From: Mucispirillum schaedleri
GTDB taxonomy: Bacteria; Chrysiogenota; Deferribacteres; Deferribacterales; Mucispirillaceae
NCBI GenBank assembly: GCA_949287985.1
Contig: CASEIN010000005.1
Coordinates: 60,637-124,636 of the forward strand
DNA length: 64,000 nucleotides
Direction of reading: 5' to 3'
Notes under the pieces: model-generated
Database searches by the model: none
What the model was told of the DNA's origin: nothing
What the model saw: the letters and a program-made list of their open reading frames with translations, nothing else
Part shown: in pieces, positions 52,614 to 62,298 of the stretch
Numbering within the stretch: the first letter of the stretch is position 1
Layout: the number at the start of each line of letters is the position of its first letter
Translations under genes and position numbers: made by a program

Positions 52614-54389
52614 ATGAGTCTTATTACAGAAACTCTTAAAAAAATGAAAAAAGAAAATAGTCCAGAAAATAACCGTGATGATGAAGTGCTTGCTCCACCA
52701 GCACTGCGTAATGCTATTGTTAATACAAAAAAATATAAAGAATTTGTTAAAAGTGCAGAATTAAGAGATATAAATGGCAATAAAGCTCCACTAAAAGGGT
52801 TTGTGCTTTTTAGTATACTTTTAGTTGCTATTATTGTTGTATCAGCAATTGTATTTTTAAATAAAGAAGATAATTCTATGATTAAGCAGGCAGGTATAGT
52901 ATCCCAAGAAGGAAACAGCGCTGCACAAGCTAATAACAATAAGGCTGCTGCTGTTCCAATTCCATCTCATGGCAGACCTGTTGGCTCATCTCAGGAAGCA
53001 AATAATAATATAAACCAAGCAAATATGCAAAATCAAAATAATGCAGCTGCTTCTATTAATACTGCTAATCAAAATAATTCTAGAGTAGATTCTGTTGTTC
53101 AGGCACAGCCTATGCCACAAGTTTCTTCTGAAGAAAAGAGCAGCACAGTATCTTTATCTCCAAATATAAATAATCAGACACAACAGATTCCTCAAGAGCC
53201 TGTTGCAAAAGCAGCACCAATACCAGCACCAACACCTGCACCTGTTAAAGTTGATAATAAAAAGGAAGAAAAAGCAGCAGGAAAAACACCTTCCAATATT
53301 ATTTTACCTAACCAGCTTTTTGCTATTCCAGTAGTAACTCAGGAAACAAAGGCTGATGAAGAAAATGTCCAAGTAAATACAAATACTCAAGAAAATAATG
53401 CTGTAAATAGTGATAATAAAAGTGTCCCTGTTAGTATAAATCAGCAGGGCAGTCAATTGCAAATGTCTGCAGCAGCAGTAAATGAAATCCAAAAACCAGT
53501 TAATAACAGTATTACTGCTAAACCAGTAAATAATACACCAGTAAATCAAGCAGCTAGTATTAACAGCACAAAAGAAGCAGTTAATAAAGCTATACCTGCT
53601 AAAGTGCAGGATAATAGTCCTGAAACTTCTGCTACTGCCGCACAACAGGTTATGGCACCACAAACTACAGAACAACAGACTACAGCACAGCCAGTAAGTT
53701 TGCAAAATAACAGTAATAATGCTACTGTAAATAATAAAAACACCATAAGCAGGAAAGATGATTTAGTTACATCATCTGAAATAAAAGAAGTTAAAACTAT
53801 TAAAAATAATGGAGATGTAGGCAGTGTATCTGCAAGCACAATTTCATTATATAACCAGTATATTTCAACAGGTAATAAAGCTAAAAATGAAGGCTCATAC
53901 GACAGGGCAATAGAATATTATGTAAATGCACTTGCACTAAAGAAAACAGATGAATTAAGTGCTAATATTGCATTAATGTATATAAAACTTAAAAATCCTA
54001 ACATGGCTTTTCAAGTATCAGTTACAAACGGTATAAAGGATACAAAACTTTTAAGCCAGCTTGCTATAGTAATGGTTCAGCAGAAATATTATTTAGAAGC
54101 TAATAAAATATTACAGTATGCAAATACATTCCAGCGTTCCAGTGATGTAATAATTGCAACAGGGTATTTAAACCAGTCACAAAATAAATTAAATGATGCC
54201 ATTAGCTATTATGAAGAAGCTTTAGCAATGGATGGCACAAATGTAAATGCTGCATATTATGCAGGAATGTGTTATGAACTTTTGGGAAAAAATATAGAAG
54301 CAAAAAAAATGTATGAAAAAGTTTCTGTAAGTGATAAAGCTAGTAAACAGCTTAAAAATCAAGCATTAAAGAAAATTTCGGTTTTATAA
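52614..54389 (+). CDS. Single-pass membrane protein with Asn/Gln-rich linker and TPR-like C-terminus
   Basis: 591 residues, start at 52614 after TTTGGAGAAATTA. One transmembrane segment (about 65-83, FVLFSILLVAIIVVSAIVFL) places the bulk outside the cytoplasm. Residues 90-400 are a low-complexity Asn/Gln/Ala/Pro/Ser region, probably a long flexible spacer. Residues 405-590 contain TPR-like helical pairs (NEGSYDRAIEYYVNALALKK, KLNDAISYYEEALAMDGTNVNAAYYAGMCYELLGK). Such layouts occur in pilus- or secretion-associated proteins, but no pilus or secretion gene is adjacent. Function unknown. Confidence 0.75.
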   Translation: MSLITETLKKMKKENSPENNRDDEVLAPPALRNAIVNTKKYKEFVKSAELRDINGNKAPLKGFVLFSILLVAIIVVSAIVFLNKEDNSMIKQAGIVSQEGNSAAQANNNKAAAVPIPSHGRPVGSSQEANNNINQANMQNQNNAAASINTANQNNSRVDSVVQAQPMPQVSSEEKSSTVSLSPNINNQTQQIPQEPVAKAAPIPAPTPAPVKVDNKKEEKAAGKTPSNIILPNQLFAIPVVTQETKADEENVQVNTNTQENNAVNSDNKSVPVSINQQGSQLQMSAAAVNEIQKPVNNSITAKPVNNTPVNQAASINSTKEAVNKAIPAKVQDNSPETSATAAQQVMAPQTTEQQTTAQPVSLQNNSNNATVNNKNTISRKDDLVTSSEIKEVKTIKNNGDVGSVSASTISLYNQYISTGNKAKNEGSYDRAIEYYVNALALKKTDELSANIALMYIKLKNPNMAFQVSVTNGIKDTKLLSQLAIVMVQQKYYLEANKILQYANTFQRSSDVIIATGYLNQSQNKLNDAISYYEEALAMDGTNVNAAYYAGMCYELLGKNIEAKKMYEKVSVSDKASKQLKNQALKKISVL

Positions 54390-54716
54390 TAATTCTATAA
54401 TATTATTTATTATTAATACATATATTTAGTTATATTATATTAATAATTGACATATGTTTTTGTTTCATAGTCTTTTAATATTATATACTATTTTGTAAGA
54501 TTATTTTTTAAGCAGTCATAAAGCTTTCTTTTAGAGTATCAAAAAAGTTAACAATGTTCCTTACAGGCAAAATAACAAATATTATTTAAATAAATTAATC
54601 TTCTAAACTAAACTTGGAATATGTATTTAAATTTAGATTATTTTTAATAGTTAAATAAGATGATGTAAGTATTATTAACTTATCAAGAAAGTAATGAAAA
54701 TATTTTTTGAAAATTT

Positions 54717-54739
54717 AAAGCAGGCATAAAGCCTGCTTT
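54717..54739. terminator. Bidirectional terminator-like hairpin
   Basis: Nine-bp stem AAAGCAGGC / GCCTGCTTT (54717-54725 with 54731-54739), loop ATAAA. It sits between convergent genes and uses the CCTGCTT stem seen at 22375 and 23148. The 327 bases before it, after the TPR gene, hold nothing recognisable. Confidence 0.6.
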
Positions 54740-54754
54740 ATTAATTGAATAAAT

Positions 54755-55325
54755 TTAAAATGTAAACCCTATTTCAGCACCTATTGCAAGTCCTGAAGCA
54801 TTGTAGTTGTTTTTTATTCCGTTATGTTCAATATGGGCATGGTTAAAAAGATATTCAAGCCCTATACCATATAAGTGGTGCTTGTGGACAATACGAAGCC
54901 CTGCTTTTGCAGCAAAACCACCAGAAAAGTTTGAGTTTGAAAAGTTTGTGCCGTTAATTGCAAACATTGGTCCAATACCAGCATAAGGACGAAGGTCTAC
55001 CTTGTCTAAATCAATATTTGGTTGATACATTAAAACAGCACGCACAGGAAAATAATCTAAATCGGTAGCTTTGTGGTCTTTTGTATCATTTAATCAAGTT
55101 TCCAAACATAACCAAGTGACATATCAAGAGCAAGCCAGCGCCATAGTTTTACACCAACTGTTGCATTAGCAGGTCCTAAAGGTGTTCCTTTTGCATCTTC
55201 TGTTATAAAATAGTTATATCCTAAAAAAAACCAAACCTGGTCATAAACATCTTTCTTTTTTTCTTCTTCAGCAAAAGCATTTCCTGTGAAAATTAATAAA
55301 AAACAGGTAATAAAAATTTTTTCAT
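54755..55325 (-). pseudogene. Outer-membrane beta-barrel protein gene, two frameshifts
   Basis: Translated in three frames, the minus strand gives MKK-(shift)-ITCFLLIFTGNAFA (signal peptide), then DVYDQVWFFLGYNYF, GVKLWRWLALDMSLGYVWKL, then a stop, and in a further frame NDTKDHKATDLDYFPVRAVLMY through 54755 with a barrel-like GLEYLFNHAH and a C-terminal AIGAEIGFTF end. One base is missing in an A6 run just after the start, and one more at GATTAAATG (about 55095). Only the last 96 residues form an open frame. The gene is probably inactive. Confidence 0.65.
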
Positions 55326-55335
55326 AAAATGCTCC

Positions 55336-56955
55336 TTATTTAAAAATATTAAGTAATGCAGGTATCCATTTATAAGCTGTAGAAATACCTGTACATATAA
55401 TTGTAGTTATGATAAGACGTCTAATGATATGTATTCTCAGTGGTTCTATTACGTTCATTGCTGCCATATAACCACTAATTAAAACACCTGTAAAACCACC
55501 ACCAGGGAAAGCATAAGCACCTGTAAAAAGCAGGTTTTTTATAGTTTTAGAAAATCTTGGAACTCTTCCTTTTCTTAAATAATTATTATTTTTATAGCCG
55601 TAAGCTGTTCCACTAGGAGTTTTCATATATCTTTTAATGGTTTTTGGTGTTGATACTTCAAAATATTCCACATGGTCTTTTAGATTTGGGAAATATTTTT
55701 CAGCTCTTATAAATAAATCTTCAACTAATTTATTTTTCTTAGCCATATATTCTTCTTTAGATAAGTTTTCCCATTCACTAAGATATGATGCACTACAGAA
55801 TACACCAACTGCACGTTTTTCATTTTCTTTTATAGCAAGCCCTGAATCTATTCTACCGTAATCAACAAATACAAATCCTCTATCTTCAATAGGTGTATTT
55901 TTCATACTGCCATTCATTTGTGAAAACGGTTTATCATAATCATTTTGGCATATAAAAGTAGAATATGCGTGATCTTTATATATATTTTCTAAGTTTTCTT
56001 TAAATACAAGGTAAACGGTGTATAAAGAAACTGATTCTTCAAATTTTTCCAGTGAAGTATCATTATATTTTTCATCCACCATAGAAGTATATAAGTTTTC
56101 AGGTGCACAGTTTGCTATTACATAATCAGAAGTTACTTCCACCACTTCTTTTGTACGTTTATTTGTGTAAGATACACCATAAGCTTTGCCATTTTCCACC
56201 AAAACTTTATCCACATTACACATAGTTTCAACTGTGCCACCATTTTCAGTAATAATATCAGCTAATGCTTTACTTAATGAATAGCTGCCACCTTTTATAA
56301 ATTTTGCACCATTATAATAGTTATATTGGGCAAGGGCATGGTAGTACCATGAAAATTCATATGGATTATCATGAAAATATACTAAATTGGCATTAAGTAG
56401 TCTTTTTAATTTATCATCTTTAAAAATTGAGTCCAGCACTTCTCCTGTAGACCTTTGGTCAAAAAAATACTTTGCAACAAATGGGAATTTTACAAGTGGA
56501 TATATTAAAAATTCAAAAAAGTTCATATCATAAGGCAGCCTTCCAAAAGCAAATGCTGCACGTTTCATTTTTTTAAAGTATTTTTTTATCCCTTTTGTTT
56601 CATGAGGAAATTGTGAAATTAAATATTCTTCTGCTTCTTTAATACCTTCAGGCACTTTATAGCTAATATTTTCATCAACCACCTGCCATGTTTCAGGAAG
56701 GCTTACAAGTTCCACACGCTTATCAAGTTCTAAGAATTTAAATAAATTACGTTTGATATCGTATCCAAACTCCCCAAAATCCATTTCATGAAGTCCAACT
56801 TCAAGGTTAATATCTTTTCTTTTAAATATGGTAGCAGCACCACCTACTATAAAGTGTTGTTCTAAAAGTAAAACTTTTTTACCTTTTTTTGCTAAAACTG
56901 CACCAGCAGTTAAACCCCCAATACCGCCGCCGATAATAATTACATCATATTGCAT
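55336..56955 (-). CDS. FAD-dependent oxidoreductase, CrtI/phytoene-desaturase-like
   Basis: 539 residues. The N-terminal dinucleotide-binding motif is VIIIGGGIGGLTAGAVLAKKGKKVLLLEQH, a classic FAD Rossmann start, and the C-terminal FTGAYAFPGGGFTGVLISGYMAA is the family's FAD-binding end. Similar to retinol saturase/carotenoid-isomerase-type enzymes, but no carotenoid genes are adjacent. The C-terminal tail (about 515-539) contains a hydrophobic stretch, possibly membrane association. Start overlaps no other gene; neighbouring OMP is broken. Confidence 0.82.
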   Translation of the reverse strand: MQYDVIIIGGGIGGLTAGAVLAKKGKKVLLLEQHFIVGGAATIFKRKDINLEVGLHEMDFGEFGYDIKRNLFKFLELDKRVELVSLPETWQVVDENISYKVPEGIKEAEEYLISQFPHETKGIKKYFKKMKRAAFAFGRLPYDMNFFEFLIYPLVKFPFVAKYFFDQRSTGEVLDSIFKDDKLKRLLNANLVYFHDNPYEFSWYYHALAQYNYYNGAKFIKGGSYSLSKALADIITENGGTVETMCNVDKVLVENGKAYGVSYTNKRTKEVVEVTSDYVIANCAPENLYTSMVDEKYNDTSLEKFEESVSLYTVYLVFKENLENIYKDHAYSTFICQNDYDKPFSQMNGSMKNTPIEDRGFVFVDYGRIDSGLAIKENEKRAVGVFCSASYLSEWENLSKEEYMAKKNKLVEDLFIRAEKYFPNLKDHVEYFEVSTPKTIKRYMKTPSGTAYGYKNNNYLRKGRVPRFSKTIKNLLFTGAYAFPGGGFTGVLISGYMAAMNVIEPLRIHIIRRLIITTIICTGISTAYKWIPALLNIFK

Positions 56956-57042
56956 AGAATCTCCTATAAATTTTCTATAATATATATATTTACATATATC
57001 AATGCAATAAAAAAATACTAAAATTATATATTATTTGTGTGA

Positions 57043-57069
57043 ATAAAAAAAAGCCACCATACAGGTGGC
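57043..57069 (-). terminator. Terminator after the DegT-type aminotransferase
   Basis: On the minus strand GCCACC (57069-57064) pairs with GGTGGC (57058-57053), loop of five, followed by T8. Strong U-run. Confidence 0.9.
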
Positions 57070-57107
57070 ATATATATTTGATAATATAGACAAAATAATG
57101 AATAATG

Positions 57108-58241
57108 TTATTTTGTTTCTAAAACAGTTTTACATAATGTTTCCACAATAAAGTCTTGGTCATCATCTTTTAAGAAAGCACTCATCGGAAGGCTCATAAT
57201 TTCTTTAGATACTTTTTCACTAATTGGTAAATCGCCATCTTTAAATCCACAGCCTGCATAACATTCCTGCATATGTAAAGGAATAGGGTAGTGGATAGCT
57301 GTTGGGATACCTGCTTCATTTAATTTTTTAGTAACTTCTTCTCTGTTTTTAACTCTTACAGAATATTGAGCATAAACGCTTACTTTACCATCAGGTATAA
57401 AAGGAGTGATAATATCTGCTGCATCACCTTTATAAGCTTCTTTTATTTTTTTAGTATAGTTATTACCTATTTCAATACGTCTTGCAATTTCTTCTTTAAA
57501 ATGAGCAAGTTTTACATTTAATATAGCAGCCTGCATAGCATCAAGCCTGCCGTTAATACCTATATATTTATGTTTATATCTTGCAACTTGACCATGGTTT
57601 CTAAGGTTTGATAATATTTCTGCTTCTGTATCATCATTTGTGAAAACTGCACCGCCATCACCATAGCAGCCTAAAGGCTTAGAAGGGAAGAAACTTGTGC
57701 AGCCAAGGCTGTTATAATTACAGCTGTATTTGCCATTATCTGTTGCTCCAAAACTTTGGCAGGCATCTTCAATTAATTTTATGTTAGTATTTTTAGTAAG
57801 CTCATAAAATTTATCCATATCAGCAGGAAGGCCGTATAATGATACTGGAATAATAGCTTTTGTTTTATCATTAATTAAAGGTTTTACTTTTTCAATATCT
57901 AAGTTATAAGTTTTTTCATCAATATCAGCAAAAACAGGTTTTGCACCTACAAGGGCTATAACTTCAGCTGTTGCAATAAAAGTAAATGGTGTAGTAATAA
58001 CTTCATCACCTTCTTTAATACCATAAGCCATTAATGCAAGAAGCAGAGCATCTGTTCCAGAAGATACGCTTAATGCATGACGAGCACCAACATATGATGC
58101 TAAATTTTTTTCTAATTTTTCAACTTCTGGCCCCATAATATACATTGATGATGCCATAACATCAAGCACTGCTTTATCAATTTCAGCTTTATATGATTCA
58201 TATTGAGATTTTAAATCAGCAAAAGGGATTTGTCTTGCCAT
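57108..58241 (-). CDS. DegT/DnrJ/EryC1/StrS-family aminotransferase
   Basis: PLP-dependent sugar aminotransferase fold. 377 residues from the ATG whose codon ends at 58241, with GAGGAG seven bases upstream. PLP lysine in the family position: CTSFFPSKPLGCYGDGGAVFTND. N-terminal IPFADLKSQYESYKAEI, then VGARHALSVSSGTDALLLAL. Usually acts on nucleotide-keto-sugars for LPS or glycan synthesis; the adjacent flippase fits a polysaccharide role, but no sugar synthesis genes are seen here. Confidence 0.88.
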   Translation of the reverse strand: MARQIPFADLKSQYESYKAEIDKAVLDVMASSMYIMGPEVEKLEKNLASYVGARHALSVSSGTDALLLALMAYGIKEGDEVITTPFTFIATAEVIALVGAKPVFADIDEKTYNLDIEKVKPLINDKTKAIIPVSLYGLPADMDKFYELTKNTNIKLIEDACQSFGATDNGKYSCNYNSLGCTSFFPSKPLGCYGDGGAVFTNDDTEAEILSNLRNHGQVARYKHKYIGINGRLDAMQAAILNVKLAHFKEEIARRIEIGNNYTKKIKEAYKGDAADIITPFIPDGKVSVYAQYSVRVKNREEVTKKLNEAGIPTAIHYPIPLHMQECYAGCGFKDGDLPISEKVSKEIMSLPMSAFLKDDDQDFIVETLCKTVLETK

Positions 58242-58368
58242 ATCTATGCTCCTCAAAAATTAATTATCGTATTAATCTACCATATATTTTATGTCTTTTC
58301 AAGTAATGATATAATATACTCTTTACAAAATTATATATATGTTTTAATCTCTAAAATAAATCATAAAT

Positions 58369-59718
58369 GTGGGTAATATCATAAATAAGTTATTTCATAT
58401 AATCTCAAAAAAAACTGGTTTTGATATAATAGGTGTAAAAAAATACTCAGCTAATTTTTCATATCTTATAGGTGAGTATATATTTTCACTAATTTCATCA
58501 TTAATAGTGGGAATTGCTATTGCCAGATATTTAGGTCCTGAAAGCTATGGTATTATTAATTTTGCAATATCAGTTTATGCAATATGTATTGTGATTACCA
58601 CTTTAGGAATTGATGATATAATATATAAAGATATGGTAGAAAATTCTACTAACAGGGGCTTTATTGAAGGCACTGCTTTATTTTTAAAAATTATTGTATC
58701 ATTAATTGTTTATGTGATTGTATGTATTTATGGTTATTTTTCTTTTACTGGTGAAAAATTACAAGTTTTACTTATAATTAATTTTGCAGTATTATTTCAG
58801 CCATTTTCTGTATTTAGTTTTGTATTTTTATCTTTAGCAGAAGGCAAATACACTTCCATATCAAGAATAATAAGTTACAGTGCATCATCTATTTTTAAAA
58901 TAATATTAATAATTATTGGTGCAGATATAAAATATTTTGCATTTGCAGTTTTCTTAGATTACTTTCTTTTATTTTTTGTAGTTGCATTTATATATAAATA
59001 TAAAGGCTATAGTAAAATTAAATTACAAATTGATTATGACTACTTAAAAAGTTTAATAAAAAAAGCACCTGTTTTATTTTTAAATGTGCTTTTTTTTACA
59101 TTATTTTTAAAATTTAATACCATATATATATCATATATATACGGTGATTTTCATGCTGGAATTTATAATGCAGCATTAAGGCTTACAGAAGCATTTTATT
59201 TAATCCCTGCTGTTATATTAACTGCCTTTTTTCCTGCTGTTATAAAGGCAAAATCTTTAGGGGAAGAAGAATATATTAGGCGTATAAGTATATTTTTATC
59301 TGCTTTTACTATGCCTTTTATACTTATATCTTTATTTGTTACACTTTTTTCACCGTTTATTATACATCTTTTATATGGTGAAAAATATGAGCTTTCATAT
59401 ATTGTGCTTGCTGTTACAATTTGGTCAGTACCTTTAATATTTTTCTCAACTGTCACAAGTAAATATTTTATTATAGAAAACAAAGTAAGCCAGATATTTT
59501 ATAGAAGCTTTTTATCATTTATATTATTAATATTATTTAATAAAGTATTTACAAATTTATATGGTATATTTGGTGCAGGGCTTGCTTTTAGCTTATCTGC
59601 CTTTATATCATTTTACTTAGTAGATATATTTTTTAAGGAAAGCAGAAGATTATTTCTAATAAAAACAAAAAGTATATTTTTTCCATTTACATATATCATT
59701 AAATTATTAAAAAAATAG
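58369..59718 (+). CDS. Polysaccharide flippase (Wzx/MATE-like, MOP superfamily)
   Basis: 449 residues with about 12 membrane segments, resembling oligosaccharide flippases that export lipid-linked sugars. Characteristic: FSYLIGEYIFSLISSLIVGIAIARYLGPESYG, NFAISVYAICIVITTLGIDD. The start is GTG at 58369 with no visible Shine-Dalgarno, so the true start is uncertain. Divergent from the DegT aminotransferase 127 bases away; together they suggest a small surface-glycan locus. Confidence 0.8.
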   Translation: MGNIINKLFHIISKKTGFDIIGVKKYSANFSYLIGEYIFSLISSLIVGIAIARYLGPESYGIINFAISVYAICIVITTLGIDDIIYKDMVENSTNRGFIEGTALFLKIIVSLIVYVIVCIYGYFSFTGEKLQVLLIINFAVLFQPFSVFSFVFLSLAEGKYTSISRIISYSASSIFKIILIIIGADIKYFAFAVFLDYFLLFFVVAFIYKYKGYSKIKLQIDYDYLKSLIKKAPVLFLNVLFFTLFLKFNTIYISYIYGDFHAGIYNAALRLTEAFYLIPAVILTAFFPAVIKAKSLGEEEYIRRISIFLSAFTMPFILISLFVTLFSPFIIHLLYGEKYELSYIVLAVTIWSVPLIFFSTVTSKYFIIENKVSQIFYRSFLSFILLILFNKVFTNLYGIFGAGLAFSLSAFISFYLVDIFFKESRRLFLIKTKSIFFPFTYIIKLLKK

Positions 59719-59768
59719 TCGTATATTTTTAATTTTTATGTTATTTTTTTATTTTTTTCTGATTTTAT

Positions 59769-59798
59769 TTGACAAAGACATAAAAAATTATGTATCCT
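59769..59798 (+). promoter_or_regulatory. Promoter of the AGCS symporter gene
   Basis: TTGACA (59769-59774), 18-base spacer, TATCCT (59793-59798), 31 bases before the ATG. The ribosome binding site is GGAGGT. Confidence 0.55.
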
Positions 59799-59829
59799 AG
59801 AAATGTAATAATTTTATGTGGAGGTAGAA

Positions 59830-61263
59830 ATGGCAGCAGAACAATCAGCTATTGATGCATTTCTTACAAAAGGGACGGACATACTTTATAATAATATAGT
59901 GTTATATGTATTTGTAGTAATTGCAGTACTTTTTACTATTTTAATAAAAGGTGCACAGTTTAAACATATGTTTCATGCAGGAAGCCTTTTATTTAAAAAA
60001 CACCAAGGTGGTGGTACATCTGGTTTTGCAAGTTATGCAATAAGTACAGCAAGCCGTGTTGGAACAGGTAATATGGCAGGTATTATGGTTGCCATATCAG
60101 CAGGTGGTCCTGGTGCATTATTTTGGATGTGGGTAATGGCACTTTTTGGCTCTGCTTTAGCTTTTGCTGAAGCTACTCTTGCTCAGTTTTATAAAGAGAA
60201 AAACTCTTTAGGGCAATATGTAGGTGGAGCGTCTTTTTATATTCGTAGCAGATTAAAAATGCCTATACTCTCAATTATTTTTGCTGCTATTATGATAACC
60301 ACATATACTGCATTTAACGGTGTGCAGGCAAATACAATTGCAAGCTCACTTCAAGCATATAATCTTAATGTTAATGTTACAGGTATAGTTTTAGCAATTA
60401 TTACAGCAGTAATATTATTAAGCCCGGGCAGAACAGCTATTATTAAAGCATGTATATATATTGTACCAGTAATGGCTATTCCATACATACTTTTTGGTTT
60501 AGTTGTTGTTATTATGAATATTACGCAGGTTCCTGCTATGTTTGGTTTAATATTTTCTGAAGCGTTTACTCCATCAGCTGCTTTTGGTGGTGCAATAGGT
60601 CATACTATTGTTACAGGTTTAAGAAGAGGTCTTTTCTCAAACGAAGCTGGTATGGGTGGTGCTCCTCACGCAGCAGCAGCTGCTACTACATCTCACCCAG
60701 CACGTCAAGGGTTTATTCAAATGTTTTCAGTATTTACTGATACATTAATCATATGCTCAGTATCTGGCTTTATACTTTTACTTTCACCTACTGCTATGGA
60801 TAAAATAGGCGAGATTCATGGTATTAACCTTATGCAGTATGCAATGACAGAGCATTTTGGTGCATTTGGTTCGCTCTTTATTACATTATGTGTTATACTT
60901 TTCTCATTCAGCTCTATATTAGGAAACTTTTTCTATATACAAACAGGTATGGCATCTATAAAAGATACTAAACTTGCCTATTACATGGTTGTATTTTTAA
61001 CACTAATGCTTGTATTAGGCGGCTCTATTGCAAACTTGCAAACAATATGGAACTTAGGTGACTTTTTAATGGGCTTTATGGCTATAATAAATATTATAGT
61101 GCTTGTTGCATTATATAAACCAGTAGTTGCATTATTAAACCACTATTTAAATCAGTGGAATCAGGAAAAAATACCTGTATATGTAAAAGGTGATTTACCT
61201 GAAATAGAAACAGACGCTGTTAGCCAGTGGAATAGGGAAGATAACCCAGAACTAAATAAATAA
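59830..61263 (+). CDS. Sodium:alanine/glycine symporter (AGCS family)
   Basis: Inner-membrane Na+-coupled amino-acid importer. 477 residues from the ATG after GTGGAGGTAGAA. Family hallmarks: FASYAISTASRVGTGNMAGIMVAISAGGPGALFWMWVMALFG, HTIVTGLRRGLFSNEAGMGGAPHAAAAA, and a C-terminal KP-rich tail. About 11 membrane segments. Substrate (alanine or glycine) cannot be decided by sequence. No glycine riboswitch in the short leader. Confidence 0.92.
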   Translation: MAAEQSAIDAFLTKGTDILYNNIVLYVFVVIAVLFTILIKGAQFKHMFHAGSLLFKKHQGGGTSGFASYAISTASRVGTGNMAGIMVAISAGGPGALFWMWVMALFGSALAFAEATLAQFYKEKNSLGQYVGGASFYIRSRLKMPILSIIFAAIMITTYTAFNGVQANTIASSLQAYNLNVNVTGIVLAIITAVILLSPGRTAIIKACIYIVPVMAIPYILFGLVVVIMNITQVPAMFGLIFSEAFTPSAAFGGAIGHTIVTGLRRGLFSNEAGMGGAPHAAAAATTSHPARQGFIQMFSVFTDTLIICSVSGFILLLSPTAMDKIGEIHGINLMQYAMTEHFGAFGSLFITLCVILFSFSSILGNFFYIQTGMASIKDTKLAYYMVVFLTLMLVLGGSIANLQTIWNLGDFLMGFMAIINIIVLVALYKPVVALLNHYLNQWNQEKIPVYVKGDLPEIETDAVSQWNREDNPELNK

Positions 61264-61288
61264 TTTTAATTAAAAATAATTATAATAC

Positions 61289-61317
61289 TGGGGTGGAAAT
61301 ATCTGCCCCATTTTTTT
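61289..61317 (+). terminator. Terminator after the symporter gene
   Basis: TGGGG (61289-61293) pairs with CCCCA (61306-61310), 12-base loop, then T7. It lies within the extended frame of the next gene, supporting the later start used there. Confidence 0.6.
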
Positions 61318-61325
61318 GGTGCAAA

Positions 61326-61739
61326 ATGGATAATTTAAAGGAAAAAGCCTTAATATTACACAGCCAAGGTTATAACTGTGCTCAGGCAGTATGTGCTGTT
61401 TTTGCAGATAGAACAGGGCTTGATGAAGATATGCTTTTTAGATTAAGTGAAGGATTTGGTGCAGGCACTGGTAATTTGCAGGGCAGCTGCGGTGCTTTAT
61501 CTGCTGCAATAATTATAGCAGGGCTTTATAATAGTGGTGGAAAAGACAGTGAAAAACTTACTAAAGGTTCTACATATAAATTAGCTGCCAAATTAAATAA
61601 TGAGTTTACAGAGCGAGTTGGCTCAATATATTGTAAAGATATTAAAGGTATTGAAACAGGTAATATTTTAAAAAGCTGTAATGGCTGTATTTTTGATGCT
61701 ATTGATATTATAGAAGAAAATATTTTTAATAAACAGTAG
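61326..61739 (+). CDS. C_GCAxxG_C_C family protein
   Basis: 137 residues from the ATG at 61326; an earlier TTG would run through the symporter terminator. Conserved cysteines and the GFGAGTGNLQGSCGALSAAIIIAGL core match the C_GCAxxG_C_C family, with additional cysteines at YNCAQAVCAV, IYCKDI and KSCNGCIFD. Family function is unknown; a redox or metal role has been suggested for members from the Cys pattern. No clear ribosome binding site. Confidence 0.78.
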   Translation: MDNLKEKALILHSQGYNCAQAVCAVFADRTGLDEDMLFRLSEGFGAGTGNLQGSCGALSAAIIIAGLYNSGGKDSEKLTKGSTYKLAAKLNNEFTERVGSIYCKDIKGIETGNILKSCNGCIFDAIDIIEENIFNKQ

Positions 61740-61796
61740 TTTTGGCATTTTATTTGCTTGAAAGTTTGCATAAACGTTTTTTAAGGGGCAGTAGTA

Positions 61797-62072
61797 ATGA
61801 AAACACAAGAAAACAATATGGATGCTTATACAATATTAGAATCAGATGAGTTTGATACTCTTCTTGATGCTGTTGAATTAATGGCAAAAGCTCAAGGTAA
61901 TTTATTATCTTTACAGCGTTCTGTAGAAGAATTAAAAGTAATGATGGAAGAAAGTGAGTTTTCTCAAGATGAATTATCTTTGGAAGATAATTTTATCATA
62001 TATGAAACTATTGATAACGTTCAAGAACTTGTTGATAACCTTGTAGATGATTTTTCTATGGGAAAAATTTAG
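61797..62072 (+). CDS. Small hypothetical acidic protein (91 aa)
   Basis: Unrecognised. Acidic (about 25% Asp/Glu), predicted all-helical with two amphipathic helices (TLLDAVELMAKAQGNLLSLQRSVEELKVMM, broken by a linker, then TIDNVQELVDNLVDDFSM), so it may form a coiled-coil or bind a partner. The AAGGGGCAGTAGT upstream is a decent ribosome binding site. No partner gene is adjacent. Confidence 0.55.
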   Translation: MKTQENNMDAYTILESDEFDTLLDAVELMAKAQGNLLSLQRSVEELKVMMEESEFSQDELSLEDNFIIYETIDNVQELVDNLVDDFSMGKI

Positions 62073-62218
62073 TATTAGTCTTTATTTTTATTTCATTATT
62101 AAATTTAATGTTTAACCCCAAATTTTTTCTTTTTACATTAAAAATTAATGTATTAGTTTTATAATTTTATTTATTAGTTATAATTTATACAAATATAAAT
62201 ATTTTTATGAAATAATGC

Positions 62219-62247
62219 TTGACTTTCATAAAAAACCATTATAGATT
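62219..62247 (+). promoter_or_regulatory. Probable promoter of the 498-aa lipoprotein
   Basis: TTGACT (62219-62224), 17 bases, TAGATT (62242-62247), 51 bases before the ATG. Confidence 0.45.
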
Positions 62248-62298
62248 AATCTATATATGTAGTATGTTGTAGTATATTTTTAGTAGGGGAAGTAGTCT

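Noticed and set aside
59719..59829. Possible glycine riboswitch before the AGCS symporter
   Set aside because: Leader is only about 110 bases with a plain promoter and ribosome binding site, and no paired P1-P3 layout is visible.
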